Notes under the pieces: model-generated
Database searches by the model: none
Told to the model about the DNA's origin: nothing
What the model saw: the letters and a program-made list of their open reading frames with translations, nothing else
Position numbers and translations under genes: made by a program
Origin: Prochilodus magdalenae
Taxonomy: Eukaryota; Chordata; Actinopteri; Characiformes; Prochilodontidae
Assembly: GCA_024036415.1 (NCBI GenBank)
Contig: JAMWET010001652.1
Coordinates: 666,001-730,000 of the forward strand
Length of the DNA stretch: 64,000 nt
Reading direction: 5' to 3'
Shown: in pieces, positions 1-12,708 of the stretch
Layout: every line of letters starts with the position of its first letter
How positions within the stretch are numbered: the stretch's first letter is position 1

Positions 1-689
1 AGTTGGAGCTGTTAAGTGTAAGCCTGTATAGTCTTTAAGATAACCAAACACATCCATTTAGTTGAGCGTGTCTAAGTTTTTGACAGGTAGTGTACAACTG
101 ACTTATTTAATATTTAATAAGAAAACAGCAATTCCAAATTTTTGAGCAACAGTGACACATGTGACACATGGTAAAGATTTCTTTGTGCTTTGCAGCATAT
201 TACAACATCTACACATGGCAGTTATTAACTTGTCAGCCCTGCTATGAAGCATTGGTCTAGGTGATGTTTCGGGTGTTTAAGGTGTCCCATCTGGCCAGAT
301 TTCCAACTCGCACACATTATGTTTTCCCAATATGACGGAACCCTACAGGAACCACAGCCGTGCATTCAGTCCTGCAGGTCTGTATCTGTGCTGAAGGAAT
401 GCTGCGCTGTCTCTTTGCACTCAAATCAAGTTAATGGTAACTGACTAAGCATTAGGACCGAGTGTGCTGGATGCACAAAACCAAAGTGAGATGCTGCTTT
501 ATGGATTACTACTTGATTGCCAGACCAGCTCAGCTAGCCCACTATATGGGGGGAAAGAAAAGACCACTTTTGCTCTTTGACTGTAACTTGCTTAAGGACA
601 AATGGCATTTAGCTCTATTTAATGGTTTGGGAACCTTTACCATAAACATAATCATGGCAAATAATCATTAGGCGTTGCACGCCTAAAAC

Positions 690-1185
690 CATAGCACCAT
701 GTCAGGATTAAAAAACTTAAAGCTAAAAGTCAATTGAGATTTATTAGACAGATTGGTAATAGAGCACAACTGCATGGACCAGGCATACATTACTGAGGGT
801 ACAAGACAGAGAGGCTGGCAGGGGTCGAGAACCAGAGAGCAGGAGATACAGGCAGACAAATTCAAAGAAGAAAGACGAAAGCATAAACCAGTTAACAAAT
901 GGGGAATACAAAACCAGACAGGCAAAACAAACCAGGAACTAGGGAGAACTCAACCAGAGTCAGAACCAAAGAGAAGTCAAAACCAGAGAAGATAAACAGG
1001 GAAGGCAAGAGAGAACGCTCGGTATGCAAACTAGGTTTGGCAATACTTTGCAGAGTGTATGTGTGTCTGAGGGGTTTACATGCTGGTGGGGAAATGAATA
1101 TGCAGGTGTGTGATCAACAATACTGGGATGGGGAGCTAGAGACTAAGGTGTGATTGGGCAGTTCAGCACATGTGACAGTGACATC
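690..1185. mobile_element. possible degenerate LTR-type dispersed repeat
   Basis: The segment begins purine-rich (GACAGAGAGGCTGGCAGG, ACCAGACAGGCAAAACAAACC) and ends in GTGACAGTGACATCA. It resembles, from memory, a dispersed fish repeat related to LTR-retrotransposon ends. No matching second LTR or coding frame is visible in the window, so the class and limits are uncertain. Confidence 0.3.
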
Positions 1186-2059
1186 ATCGGGTAAACATGG
1201 AGTTTGGGAGATCAGAGGCGTCAAGACATTTATCTTGAAATCTAAATTTTGTCCATTTTTAGGTCAGTTTTAATAGATTACAGTATTTCAGTAAGTCACC
1301 ACGAGACCATGTCAAGTTTTTACTTACTTATATGCTTACTAGCTCATGTGAGGCAATGTGAGGCAAGTATACAATACATTTATCAAAGATACTGTCTGTA
1401 TTTATGTATGTATATTTTTATGTATTTAAATTCTGCAAGTTCAACAGGTCTTTTGTTGCGGAATAGAAGCAAACACTCAGTGGAAAATTGGCCTATCAGG
1501 GATATTTTTTTTTCTGGGATCTAGGTAGGTTTAGCTATGTATGATGCCTTCAGAAAGTTCTAGATGCATCAAGGACTGGGAATACCAATAGCAGACTATC
1601 GTGGGTTGGTAAAACAACAGCTGCAGCTCCAGAGCTCACTACTAAAAGAGTCAATGTGACATTGCTACAAGGTAAACCACATATAAACCATATATAAAAT
1701 ATGGAGTGGATTTCGGGGGCTTCACACATCTATGTTTGATTGACTTTGACTGAATTTTAAGGCCTTGCTCTCATAGTCACAGTTTGCCACTGAAATGTTT
1801 TGAAGGTAGATTCTGAAGAACAGAGTGACATCACAAGCTTTGTGTGCAGTCTGTGATTACATGTGCGGATGCAATTTAAAAATGCATGAAAGAAAGCTAT
1901 AAAGTACATTTAGAAACCATCAACCGCATCCATTAAGGCAGTGGTTTTGAGCTTATTTACTCATGTTTGGAATATGATGGTCTGTCTTTTTTCCTGGAAA
2001 ACTTCCTTGCATACATTTAGCGGATGTCCATCTGCTCTTGAGTAGAATCTATATGTTTC
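1186..2059. other. non-coding stretch, nothing recognised
   Basis: AT-rich unique sequence. TTTTTTTCTGGGATCTAG|GTAGGT at 1507-1530 is a weak acceptor/donor juxtaposition. No gene or repeat was identified; positions 1-689 also hold nothing recognisable. Confidence 0.5.
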
Positions 2060-2370
2060 GCTGAGCGTTGCTGCTCATTAAGCAGTGAGCGTGTGCGTGT
2101 GGCCGTGTGTGGTGAGAGACGGTCTGGGCGGAGGTGAGTGCCAGCAGAGGCCGGTAGCAGCTCTGGCACCAGTTCTCCGCAACCCTTGTGTAGATGCCCG
2201 GGGCCCTGCTGCTGGAGCCCCAGTGCCCGGGGCTGGCACGGTGCCAGCTGGAGGTGCCCAGTCTGTCCTGTGAGTGGCGCTCCAGCTGGGCATCTCCGTC
2301 ACACACTTGCAGGAGGCGATTGCAAAGCCAACTCAGTCGGTTCCCGCTCTCTGTGGCAAGCGCGGTTTGA
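2060..2370. promoter_or_regulatory. CpG-rich patch, possible promoter or first exon
   Basis: By eye there are nearly 20 CpG dinucleotides in about 300 bases, against a CpG-poor AT-rich background, with short inverted motifs such as TGGCACGGTGCCA. A strong donor-like GAG|GTGAGTG lies at 2133|2134 and a weaker CCT|GTGAGTG near 2269. Short frames exist on both strands (74-88 codons), but none resembles a known protein. This may be a CpG-island promoter of a distal isoform or a non-coding RNA, or only a GC-rich remnant. Confidence 0.3.
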
Positions 2371-3554
2371 GATTGCTAGGCTAACACAGAATGGAAGCCA
2401 TTAGTTTACATTTTCTGTTAAAATATGGATGACAGCAGTGAGGTGTGAATGAAAATGGAAAACAACAAAGAGGAAATGTAACATATGTAACAATGTAACA
2501 TAACACAATGTAACACACAAACATAAAAATGAATCATGTTAAGCATTTATTGTCTTTAAGAATATTAATAATTGATAGAATATGTTTTGAAATACTCAAA
2601 AATCTGCAATCTGTTTTTTTTTGCTTCGCACATGAGTAGGTAGGATTTATGCATTTATTAATTAATTGCAGTTTTATGTTGTGTTGAAAACATACTGACA
2701 TCCAGAAAGCTGTAGTTGTGCTGTTCTTAGTGGAAAGTTTTCACAAAAGGAGGTTTCACCCCACCCCCCGCTTCACTGCTCATTGCTCACTAGCAGCTCA
2801 ACATAGCATCCCAGCATTTTTACACACCGAGAGCCAACAGTGCTCTTGTTAATCTGGTAAAATAAATGCAGGAAAATAATTTTATTTGATATTAACATTA
2901 ATCAAAAAAGTCAATGAAGCATCAGAGAATAGCTGTCACTGTTTAACTAGTACTACTGGAGTATAAACAAGGAATGACTCGTCACTCAGTCACTCCACAG
3001 TTTAAGGTATTGCCCTAAAGAGAATGTATTGCCTTACTGCTGTTAATGATGCCATTGTTATTACTGTTCAAGATAAAACTCTGGCTCATCAACGTCAGCC
3101 GATATCATCAACGATCCAAGACCTTTGTACATACACTCAAAGCTGACGTTTCTTAAAGGGGACTTATTTCTTTTCCATTTTTTTCCTTTCCTTTAGTGTG
3201 CTATGTGGCTTTTTGTGCATGTCTGCAAAGTTATAAAGCCCAAAGTACACACCATGTTTCCAACAGATACATCTTTTCTCGGCTGCCTGAAAAGCTTCAT
3301 TGGAATTCCAGCCCTTTTTCTGTCACAGTTCCTATTACCTGCCTCCTGGTGAGCTTGGCACACCTCTGGCGGTTGACCACCCTTTACAGATTGGGCGCAC
3401 TGACCAATCATAGCATACCAGCTAATCGGGAGGAGGGGCTTAAAGACACATAAGCTCTGATGGAGCATTTTAGTATGAGGGCATAATATATCCTTATTTT
3501 ATTTTGCTTCATTTTTTATATTTCAGTTTCATTTTTAAATAAAGGAAAGCTTCA

Positions 3555-3775
3555 AAAAATGTTCATGTCACTACTAACACACAAAGCACATTAGTCCGTA
3601 GGCGGAGCCTTATTTCAGCCACACCCCTGCATTGTACAGCAGAAGGCGAGACTGCATGGTGAGCAGTTAGATCCCAGTGCTTTTGAAATGTTTTGTAATG
3701 TGGTCTGAAGACTAAAAATCTGTGTGTGACCTTAAGAATTATCCCTACTGAAACACATACCTAGACATTTTTTTA
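3555..3775. repeat. dispersed repeat, copy 1 (pairs with 32420-32640)
   Basis: This stretch shares ordered blocks with 32420-32640: TTCATGTCACTAC, a CCTTATTT-AGCCACACC block, AGACTGCAT, TGGTGAGCAGTTAGATCCCA, and GTGTG-ACC-AAGAAT. The blocks are collinear with different spacers, so these are two diverged copies of one interspersed element. The flanks at 3140-3480 may belong to the same element. No terminal repeats or coding capacity were recognised. Confidence 0.55.
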
Positions 3776-5354
3776 TGTTTTAATGATGAATATTTTAGTT
3801 TTATGGGTGTAGAAGCGTTCAAAGGTTTTCATTTCCCAGTCATGTTTTTAAACTCTGCGAAAAATGTGCCAAAATGTATCATTTGTACCAAAACAGTCAC
3901 AACAGCAGGTGATAAAATGGTTTTCTTAATGTTGTAAAATTAGTTGTATTAAAAACATAATTAGGTCACCTAAAGCAGACGGTTAAAAATCTGGAATGTG
4001 TTTTGGGCTCTGCCGGTTGAACGATCCATATACCGTATTTCCTGCCTTTTCTGTTAATTGAATACTTTGATCCTATCAGGTTGCAGCAGCCTGTAATTCC
4101 CCCTGTTGTAGGCTGTAATGAGGTTATGCGTATGTGCAGGCGTCACCGTCCGTGTTTGCCTGAGCATCTGTGTGTGAAGCCAGGTACTTTCATGTTCTCT
4201 CTCTCCGGACGTGCTGCTCTTTGATATGGACCTGCTGAGTCACATTAAAGTATAAGAGCTCAGATGGCGTGTGTAATGTGCAGGGCTGGTGCCTTCCCGG
4301 CCTGCTCTCCACTGCAAAGAGGCAACCTAAAACCACCAGACATCACCTCCTGGGCTTGACTCTGGCTCCTCGATCGTCCAGCTCACTTTTTGGGGGCGCC
4401 CAATTGTGCAACCGATCTGGAAGCAGAGCCCTCAAAATGGGAATAGGTCGGTATGAAACGCGATGAGCCCTAGCTTCAGGGAAACGTCTGCGTGAGATCA
4501 TGCCCTGCTATCCATTTGTGAAATCTGAGTCATGCTTTGCACTTATGAGGTTTACTGGAATAAAGCCACAGATATATAATTTAAACAGAATTTCTGCAGG
4601 CCTAAAGGGCAAGCTGTAATGTCTTGGCATAATATGGTTGATTGAGAAATTGCATGCTATTTGACACACGTACCGTAAAAGCTATTCAGAAGCAACATAC
4701 ACTGTATGTAGAGCTATGTGTAGGAACTAGTAAGCCATTTCATATTAGGTTTACTCTTTTTTTACATAAATCACAAATCATTAATATACTTGTTCATCCT
4801 CAAATGACAGATTCGAAGTCACCTGTGGCTGATTTAGTGTTGCATGTCTAAACATTAGTTGGAAATTGTTATAGATAGACTTTCTGTTCATGCATATGTG
4901 TCAAAATGGTCAGCCCTGCTATACTAATCCAGGGCCGACCCTGTGGGGTTTTTAATGCCATGTTAGTAGTAAGCCAAGGGTGGTGCACATGAACATTTTG
5001 GGCAGATCTACATTAAACCCAGACAGCTGAAGCTTATAAAAAACTTTCCATGTGTTTTATTTAAAACCTCTACCAGATATTAACATGTATTTTACAACCA
5101 GTCGTATCATATCTGAACCTTGCAGAAGGCCTTGAGTGATGAAATCGGTCCCACCCATTGGAAATCAAAACCAAATTCCATGCGGGAATGCCGATCCGGT
5201 CAGCAGCCATCTTGGCAATAACGATGGGCAATTATTTTCAGTCATTCAAGACCAGGTTTCTGTTTCTTGGGATAGGAGCGCGCAACAGTGGAGAGACCTA
5301 TAAAGATTCAGCGAAAAGCCATGTCAATACGTTTAAATACATTATATTTTACTG
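3776..5354. other. non-coding stretch, nothing recognised
   Basis: Unique sequence with only short chance frames (65-74 codons). I see no splice-flanked coding block, tandem repeat or transposon end. The same holds for 2401-3140 and 5591-6328. Confidence 0.5.
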
Positions 5355-5590
5355 TTTACTCAATCAATCTTTATTTCTATAGCGCTTTTTACAACAGATG
5401 TTGTCACAGAGCAGCTTTACAAAGAATCTGGTGTTCGAGCCCCCAGTGAGCAAGCCGGGGGCAACAGTGGCAAGGAAAAACTCCCTTAGTTAGGAAGGAA
5501 GACCTTCGAGAGAAACCAAGACTCAAAGGGGCAACCCATCCTCCTTGAGTCAACACCAGATACAAGACAGCACAATTATATGATGTCCAA
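5355..5590 (-). mobile_element. 3' tail of a retroelement (TTTATT-end family), copy 1
   Basis: The segment starts TCAATCAATCTTTATTTC and continues with TAGCGCTTTTTACAACAG, CAGAGCAGCTTTACA and GGCAAGGAAAAACTCCCT. These blocks occur in the same order in the copy at 6329. The AT-rich left end suggests that the element's 3' end lies at the left, so its sense strand is minus. The motif set is familiar from abundant teleost retroelement tails. No reverse transcriptase remains. Confidence 0.6.
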
Positions 5591-6328
5591 GTCTATCCTT
5601 CCTTTGGTTATATAAAAGTAACATGTCAAAACGAAAGAAGTGTAAAGCGAACCCACCAATCAGGGTACAGTACACACTTTGCTTTGAGCTTGTTTGGACC
5701 TGTTGGACAGAGCTTGGTTCTAGCTAATGGAAACTGTTCCCCTTCTTTGTTGTGTGCTTATGATCATTTAAAAAGACCATCTGTGTCAGACTAATTAATG
5801 ACCATGACATAAAAGATTGGTGGACTGGGAGACAGTAGATTTTCCTCACTTAAAATGAGTTGATTAGGAGTCCTGTGCCAGAAATGATAATAGGACATTA
5901 GAGCCATAATAAATCATGACACTGTTACTTTCCATTCCTCAAGTACGTCCAAAGGTAAATACTTTAGGCATCTCTACTTTAACTCAAGTACATGGGTCAT
6001 TTACTTTATCCACCACTACAAGCAAATTGGTAGTAGTGGGCAGTATACTGATTAAAACTATTCCTTAGGTAAATGTTTTGTCAAAACCACTATACTGGTA
6101 TGCCACAAACCACCCTCGCTGGCGCAAAGTGGAGGGTGTCATTCATTAGTGGTCTATTGTTATTGCATAGGTTGTACCAAAGAACTGTTAATGTAGCAGA
6201 GTCCAAATTTTGCTTCTATAGTTTAGAACTAAAGCAACAAGGCTAACATTGCTAAAACAACTACAACTCAATAGCCGTCCAAGCGGTGCAAATTGCTGCA
6301 AATATGCAAGTCAAGTTTCTGTAGGTTT

Positions 6329-6480
6329 CTTCAAGTCAGGTTTATTTACAGAGCATCTTTTACAGCAGGTGATGTCACAAAGCAGCTTTACAGAGAATTT
6401 GTTTCAATGCCCACCGGGGCCAGAGTGGCAAGGAAAACTCCCTGAAACTAAATCCTTTTCTGGTCAACACCATATAGCTA
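6329..6480 (-). mobile_element. 3' tail of a retroelement (TTTATT-end family), copy 2
   Basis: A shorter, more diverged copy of the 5355-5590 element. It shares the TTTATTTACAGAGC start, CACAAAGCAGCTTTACAGA, GTGGCAAGGAAAACTCCCT and GTCAACACCA blocks, in the same orientation and order. Confidence 0.6.
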
Positions 6481-8308
6481 AACAAGCACAAAAGCAGTAT
6501 GACATGGGTATGAATTTACAGTTATTTGCAATAATAATTATTAATAACCAATGACTGTTGGCATTGAGACTCACACTTGCAGGTCTAAATGAAACTCGTT
6601 CACTCTTACCAGTGAAACCAGTGACCACTGTAAGGAGTTTATCACAGTAAAAACCCTGAACATCCATAATAGCTGCTAAAAGCCTACAGCAATGGTCTGT
6701 TAGTAAGATATCCAACATGCACCTTATTTTTAGCTGCTGAGACAGCATCTGTGTGTTCATTAAGGTTGTTCAGCCTTGACTCGATGAGTCGATATGGTTT
6801 AGGACACAGGAAGAAATCATAAAACCATATTATTTGTGATTCTGATCCAAGGTCTTTGGGAATACCTGTCCTCGGGTTGTCTGAAATGGCTCCAAGTTTA
6901 CAGGAAGTCATAAACCACATCAGCTCTGCATGACTGTAACAAACAAAAGCCGGAATGCAGTTTGATAGATTTTTCTAATTTTTTATGAAAGCTTTTTATG
7001 AAATTTGCCTGGCTATTTGAGTTCTAGAGTTTGTTAGCAATGTTAGTCTCACTGCTCTACTTCCTACAAAGCTTCAAAAATGCTTTGGCTGATCGACTAC
7101 ATGTTGGGTTTGTGAATAGTGTGATGAGTTGGGTTCTTTGCTAAACTACTCCTTTAGGACTAGCTGGCAGGTTGTAGCCCTCACAGTGTAGCACTCCTGG
7201 TATGAGTGTGTCTTGTGGTTTCATATTACAATCTATGAATAAGGCAGAGAGTTCTTGACGGTTTGCTATGAGTGCACTGGACCTTGTTGGCAAGTTTATC
7301 CCGTCTGTAGTCTGGACTGATGATGGAGTGTTATATTTCATGGTGCTTTTTTAAAAGGAGGCGTAAATGAAAGAGCCTGCTTGGGGGGGTCGTGATCAGA
7401 GTGCTGTGTCCGATTCAACAGCTATTTCCTCCGCTGGCAGAGAGCAGCACCACTCCCCTAGTTACCCATCCGCAACACACACACATCCTGGGACGCTGGT
7501 TTCATTGAGCACTCTGGGGGCTGGAGGGGGAAACATGCTCAATTACAGCCAAACGACGAGGAGTAAAGGGGAGGATGCAGTGTGGGGTCACATATGGGAT
7601 ATTTCTCTCTCTTTCGTTATCTGCCTCTCCCAGCATAACTTAGCTTATCAGCATCTACCCCTCTCCCCTTCTCTCAGACCCACTAAGCATCACTCCTGCT
7701 GTTACTATGACAGCCAAGATGCCGATTTATCAGCAGCAAGCAGCTTGTAAGATCTTTCTTCTGTTCATTACAAGTTTTAAATGACTGGGCAGAACGGTTG
7801 TGTTCACAATGTCCAAGCCGTCATAACACTGTCACAATATATAGCTCATTAGTCATTCTGTAGTCGGTGTCAAGCCCATATTAGGAACTCTGGGTCTGAG
7901 CTGGATTTCTCTATGACAGACATGAATAGGGTTTTGGAAAGTGTCTGCTCTCCTTTGGTAACCTGAAGTGCTCCCCTCAAACCAGTGAACATTTGTCAGT
8001 TGTGGTGGTGTAGAGGGTTTGGCAGGTGTTGACTGGCATTAAAGTAGTTGGTGTTGGTACATAAAAGTGTTGAGGTTTTATAATGAACATCATCCAACAC
8101 CATTTCAGTGTGCAGGAGTGTTATCTTGCTTATATTATGTATGTGACTTTATTTATTTATTTTTTTGTATTTTTTTTTTTTTGGCTTTGGAATAACACAG
8201 AACACAAAAACACTTTTCCAATAAAGAGAGAGTGTAATGAAAACGAATGATGTAATGCATGTTTTCTTTAAGAACATTAATAAAATATGTTTTAACATAT
8301 GCAACATA
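6481..8308. other. non-coding stretch, nothing recognised
   Basis: The largest frame (7367-7750, 127 codons) is Ser/His/Thr-rich. It has no family resemblance and no splice signals that would make it an exon. Confidence 0.45.
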
Positions 8309-8334
8309 TGTATATATATATATATATATATATA
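8309..8334. repeat. (TA)n microsatellite
   Basis: A run of about 13 TA dinucleotides. Confidence 0.95.
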
Positions 8335-8554
8335 GAATATATTGTAGTTTACCACAAAACATGACGGCATCATAGCCAGACTTCCGGAGTTGCATGAGAC
8401 CAACTAGAGAATGACACACAACTAAATCAGTCAGTGCTGATTCTAGGTCTGTGTGTATGTGGAAGGTTAAATCAGATGTGCACATCCACGTTTACTTTAA
8501 GAAAATTCTTCCAAATTTGGAATGCTGCCCACATGGGTACAAAACTACAAGTGA

Positions 8555-8751
8555 GGTTGGGGTAGCTCAGTGGGTAACACCACTACTCAGGGTGCCACCT
8601 CTACTGGCGTTCGAATCCCAGTGTGGGTGACTATGCTGAGCTACGCCAATAAGAGTCCTTGGGCAAGACTCCTAACACTACGTTGGCCTACCTGTAATCG
8701 TTAAACTTGTAAGTCGCTCTGGGTAAGAGCGTCAGCTAAATGCTGTAAATG
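8555..8751 (+). mobile_element. tRNA-derived SINE with LINE-type tail
   Basis: The head carries an RNA polymerase III A box, TAGCTCAGTGGG (8563-8574), and a B box, GTTCGAATCC (8609-8618), at tRNA-like spacing. The body has the TTGGGCAAGACTCCTAACAC block. The 3' end carries AAGTCGCTCTGGGTAAGAGC and GCTAAATGCTGTAAATG, a tail shared by many teleost SINEs with a partner LINE. It does not fold as a complete tRNA, so it is a SINE and not a tRNA gene. The promoter boxes are nearly intact, which suggests a fairly young copy. Confidence 0.85.
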
Positions 8752-9435
8752 AGTCGTTGCCCTCTACAGGTTGGATGCCTCTTTAAAAATATAAATAGCC
8801 TTTGTATTTCAGACATTATCGATAATGTTAAATAATTACTGTAACACTGAACACTGGGTGTTTTTAATTGCATTGTATCTGCATACATGATATAATTACA
8901 CATTAACCAAATTGATTATAATACTGTTGTTTTTTTACACATTGCACAATATGGTTATACTGATAGTTATCCAAACATACAGTTGCCAGTAATACTGTAA
9001 TACAGTTTGAGCACTTAAATGGATTAAGAACTTGCTGCTGTGCAAAGTTATGTCACATATTGCACATATTGTTTCTGAATATTTGTCTTGCATTGTAAGG
9101 AACTGTTAAAAGACTTTGTTTGCTTTTTAACTTTTCACCATAATTGTTCTTTTTCTGTCATAATTGTTCTTTTTCTTCTCTGCTCACATATATATAATGC
9201 TATAGATTATTTGCTGCCCACTTCTGGTTATGTCATTAGCTCACATTAGACACACTGCACGATGATGAGACTATATATACGTGCAGGGTGTGTGACGGGA
9301 TTCATAGATTGAGGTTCTACAAGCAGTGCCAAAAATCCCAGTCTACAGGAAATTCCCCTCAGAATTGTGCCAGGGACGACAGCCACCAAATCTGAAATTC
9401 CTTGATGCAAGTGTGACTAAACGTTGAGGTCACCT

Positions 9436-9655
9436 TGTGGGCTGGAGGTTAGGGAGCTGGCCTTGTGACTGAAAGGTTGCAGGTTTGATTCTCTTAACTT
9501 ACAGTAATTACTGACTTGCCCTTGAGCAAAGTGCCTAACCCCCAATTATTCCCCGGGTGTTGTGGATAGGGCCCCTAGTTTGTATATGTGGGTGTTTCGC
9601 TTTGCAAAGGGGTTAAATGTACTAGACAAACTCCTCTGTGTGCAAGCACAACTTG
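9436..9655 (+). mobile_element. tRNA-derived SINE, second family, plus-strand copy
   Basis: It contains GGTTAGGGAGCTGG, a decayed B box (GGTTTGATTCT at 9482-9492), CTTGAGCAAAGTGCCTAACC, GTTGTGGATAGGGC and GGGTTAAATG. Its 3' end, CTCTGTGTGCAAGCACAA, matches the opposite-strand copy at 11268-11510. Confidence 0.75.
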
Positions 9656-10183
9656 TCCACTACGTGGTAAATGGCATCACAGCTGTTATTGGTACTCATG
9701 TAGGTATTACTTGGTATTAGGTATGTTTCAGTGACAGGTGACTACTCCGTTTAACCTATGTGCAGAACGCAATTGAATCCTATTTCATAAATATAGTGAA
9801 ATGTTACTGTGCAAATCAACCAAAACATGTAAACAAATGACAGTGCTCTTCTATTTGTAGCAACACAGTTAAGCGTGAATAGATCTGGTAGCCTTGGCTA
9901 CTGAACAGTTTTGTCCATCCATGCATTGTGTCTCCAGAGCGGACTGAGTGTCGTTTTGTTTTCAAGATTTATCTCAAAACGTGGAAAGAACTGAAGCTAG
10001 AAATCATTGTACATGTGAGTGAAGTGTTTGTGTGTGTGTGTGTGCTGTTCTATTTGTAGCTGCTGTGTGCTCATGTCAGTTGCCTAGGAGATCCTTGGCT
10101 GAGTCCCAGCAGGGGACTGGAGCTGACCTCGCCCGTGGAGGCAGGCGGAGGAGAGAGAAGCAGCCAGATCCGTCCACCATGCA

Positions 10184-10184
<1 letters not shown>

Positions 10185-10263
<79 letters not shown>
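10185..10263. repeat. (TG)n microsatellite
   Basis: Near-pure TG dinucleotides for about 78 bases with one C interruption. Open frames across it on both strands are artefacts of the repeat. Confidence 0.97.
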
Positions 10264-10267
<4 letters not shown>

Positions 10268-11267
10268 TTCCGGAACATCCTTCCCCTTCCCGGGAGTTCC
10301 CTTCCTGTGACACACCGCCATGCACCTGCTCTCCCGAGAGAGACAGCCCCAAGTCAGCATGTGTGTACAAGTGGGCACAGAGTTGCCTCAACTTGGGGTG
10401 TAAATCTCGGACTTCGGAACGAATCTGAATACGACTTCCTAGGAAACTATTCAGTCCAGGGAATCTTAAATTTCGATTCAGGCACATAGGCAGACAGATG
10501 GGGTCTTTGGGTTCTGCCCTTCTGGCCCTTTGACTTTACATGTATAGTACTGCACATGAGTCCTACATGTACAACAGTTGTGTTATATACAGTGTAAGAA
10601 TTATTTAAATGTATGTAATGTTGAATACATCTTAAGTGTAGTATTAATGTATCCTATTATATTACATAAAGAGTAACGCGTTCTAAATTAGCGGAAGTAG
10701 CTGTTGTAATTTTGACTTTATTCTACTGGACAGGGGGGTTAACCTGGCTGTGGGTCCTGGGGCTACAGGTGGTTGTGAGCCCTGTTGATCTATCCAGTAT
10801 AACTCAGCATGAACCAAAGTAGAACGTCCCTCCAAGTGAGGCGGAAAAATTAAGCCGGCTTTAGCAAACATGGAAAGAGGTAGTCACGTGACTACTACTC
10901 ATCAGAATCTGTGCTTAATGTAACCACACACTGAAAGGCACACAACATCTCAAAACCTTCTAGCTTCCAGTAGTGTTGCTCGGACCAGAGCACTAAAGGT
11001 AATAGATGTTGGAGGTATACATTAAGTGCTTATTGTCATTTTTATCTTGTTAGTAGCTTCATCATATTTCACTTTGTGTCTGTTTACTTGAAAAACGTGA
11101 GTGTACAAATTATACACAAATGACAAACAATATATTGTAAAGAAATGGCTAATATTAGTGACTAAAATTAGAAGTGTTCAAATGAACAGTGAGTAAACGT
11201 AGCTTACCGTTCTCTCTATTCTCTTTTTGTTCTTGGCTTAGAATTTATTATTTTGAATTAACCATTT

Positions 11268-11510
11268 GATGTTTGTGCTGGCACACAGAGAAATTTGTCC
11301 ATTGCATTTAACCCATTCATGCAGGAAAATTACCACAGACACACACTGGAAAGCAGTGAGCACATTTGCCCAGAGTAGTGGGCAGCCCTATTCATGGCAC
11401 CAGGGGAGCAACTCGGGGGATAGGTGCCTTGGTCAAAGGCACTATGTCCTGCCAGTTTATGGGATTGAACCAGCAACCTTCAGGACATTAGCCTGGTTCC
11501 CTAACCCCAA
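11268..11510 (-). mobile_element. tRNA-derived SINE, second family, minus-strand copy
   Basis: The reverse complement of this interval contains GGTTAGGGAACCAGG, GGTTGCTGGTTCAATCCC (B-box region), the CCAAGGCACCTA block, GGGTTAAATGCAATGGACAA and CTCTGTGTGCCAGCACAA. The order is the same as in the plus-strand copy at 9436, so the two form an inverted pair about 1.6 kb apart. Confidence 0.75.
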
Positions 11511-11829
11511 GCATGACTGTTAACTCTCTTCTCATAAGTACCTGGATCTAAAAACCGCTCATCGGTTAAGACATTTTTTTATGCTGTCAGTATGAAGTTA
11601 AACCGACTACAATTAGCCAACTACTTCTACATGGTGGTGACTAACCCCCCAACCACCCCAACACAAAACACCCACAGCCCAACACAAATCAACACAATAA
11701 ACATATACCATACTTTTAACTGCCGGGCAGTAACATTGCAGCAGGATGGTACCGCCTCAGGAGGTTCTCAATGGCAGCGTAACCAGTAGTGGGTTGTTGC
11801 AGTATGTAATTTGCCGCAAATACACGCAC

Positions 11830-11898
11830 AAGTGCGGTACAACCCTGATGTTAAGTGCGGTACAACCCTGATGTTAAGTGCGGTACAACCCTGATGTT
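11830..11898. repeat. three perfect 23-bp tandem copies
   Basis: The unit AAGTGCGGTACAACCCTGATGTT (positions 11830-11852) occurs three times without mismatch; each unit includes GGTAC. The perfection suggests recent expansion. Confidence 0.95.
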
Positions 11899-12603
11899 CA
11901 GCTTATCACTCATGAACATGTTCACTACTGAGAAGACTGTTCAGTTCCATCAGGGTCTTTAGTTACACTGAGATTAATTACCAGATCATGGCATTGATTT
12001 ATCAGTCCACTCAGGCTTTAGTAGGAACTTGTGTATGTGTATGTAATAAAGCATTTGAGTTCTTCTTTATCGTAAGTCTTCACATGCGCTGCATGGGCAA
12101 TACCCATGTTCTGATCAGTCATCCTCAGAGAAGAAAGCCAAGAAAAGCAGCCACAAGCTGTGAGAAAATGAAGTTTGTGTCACGTTGGCTTACTGGGTTA
12201 ATTACAGTTCAGGGGCCAAATTAAAGATGCTAATACACTGCAACTTCTACTGACCTGCACTGTATTATATTCTCTTATTTGGCAAAAAGGTTAAGAATGT
12301 GACTATTACTTCGTTTACGGTTGCGTCCACTTCAGTGTTAGGGATCATGGGAAAATTCTAGGACAAAATGGTGAGGTAGAGACAAACATTTCCTCATCCA
12401 ACCCCTGTCAGAAGAAGTGGCCTCAGGCCTGCACTGTAGTCTTTCTTGTGTTGTTACCATGCGCTTATCCTCATTCCTCGTGTTCCTTTGGCCTTAGTTT
12501 ACAAGTTAATGCTGCTCCACTTGTAAATCTGCCTACCAGGCAGTTGTTAATCCCTTTACAAGAATAGTCTCCTGGTGTGGCTAACCCGAGCTCTTTTGTC
12601 ATC

Positions 12604-12707
<104 letters not shown>

Positions 12708-12708
12708 G

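Noticed and set aside
7367..7750. 127-codon + strand frame, one of the longest outside repeats
   Set aside because: It has no recognisable family, biased Ser/His/Thr composition and no convincing splice sites; this length is expected by chance in 64 kb.
8563..8618. possible tRNA gene from clear A and B boxes
   Set aside because: The segment does not form a full cloverleaf and continues into a LINE-type tail, so it is a SINE.
10071..10487. 138-codon minus-strand frame and overlapping frames
   Set aside because: They span the (TG)n microsatellite and have Thr-His or Cys-Val repeats; no coding evidence outside the repeat.
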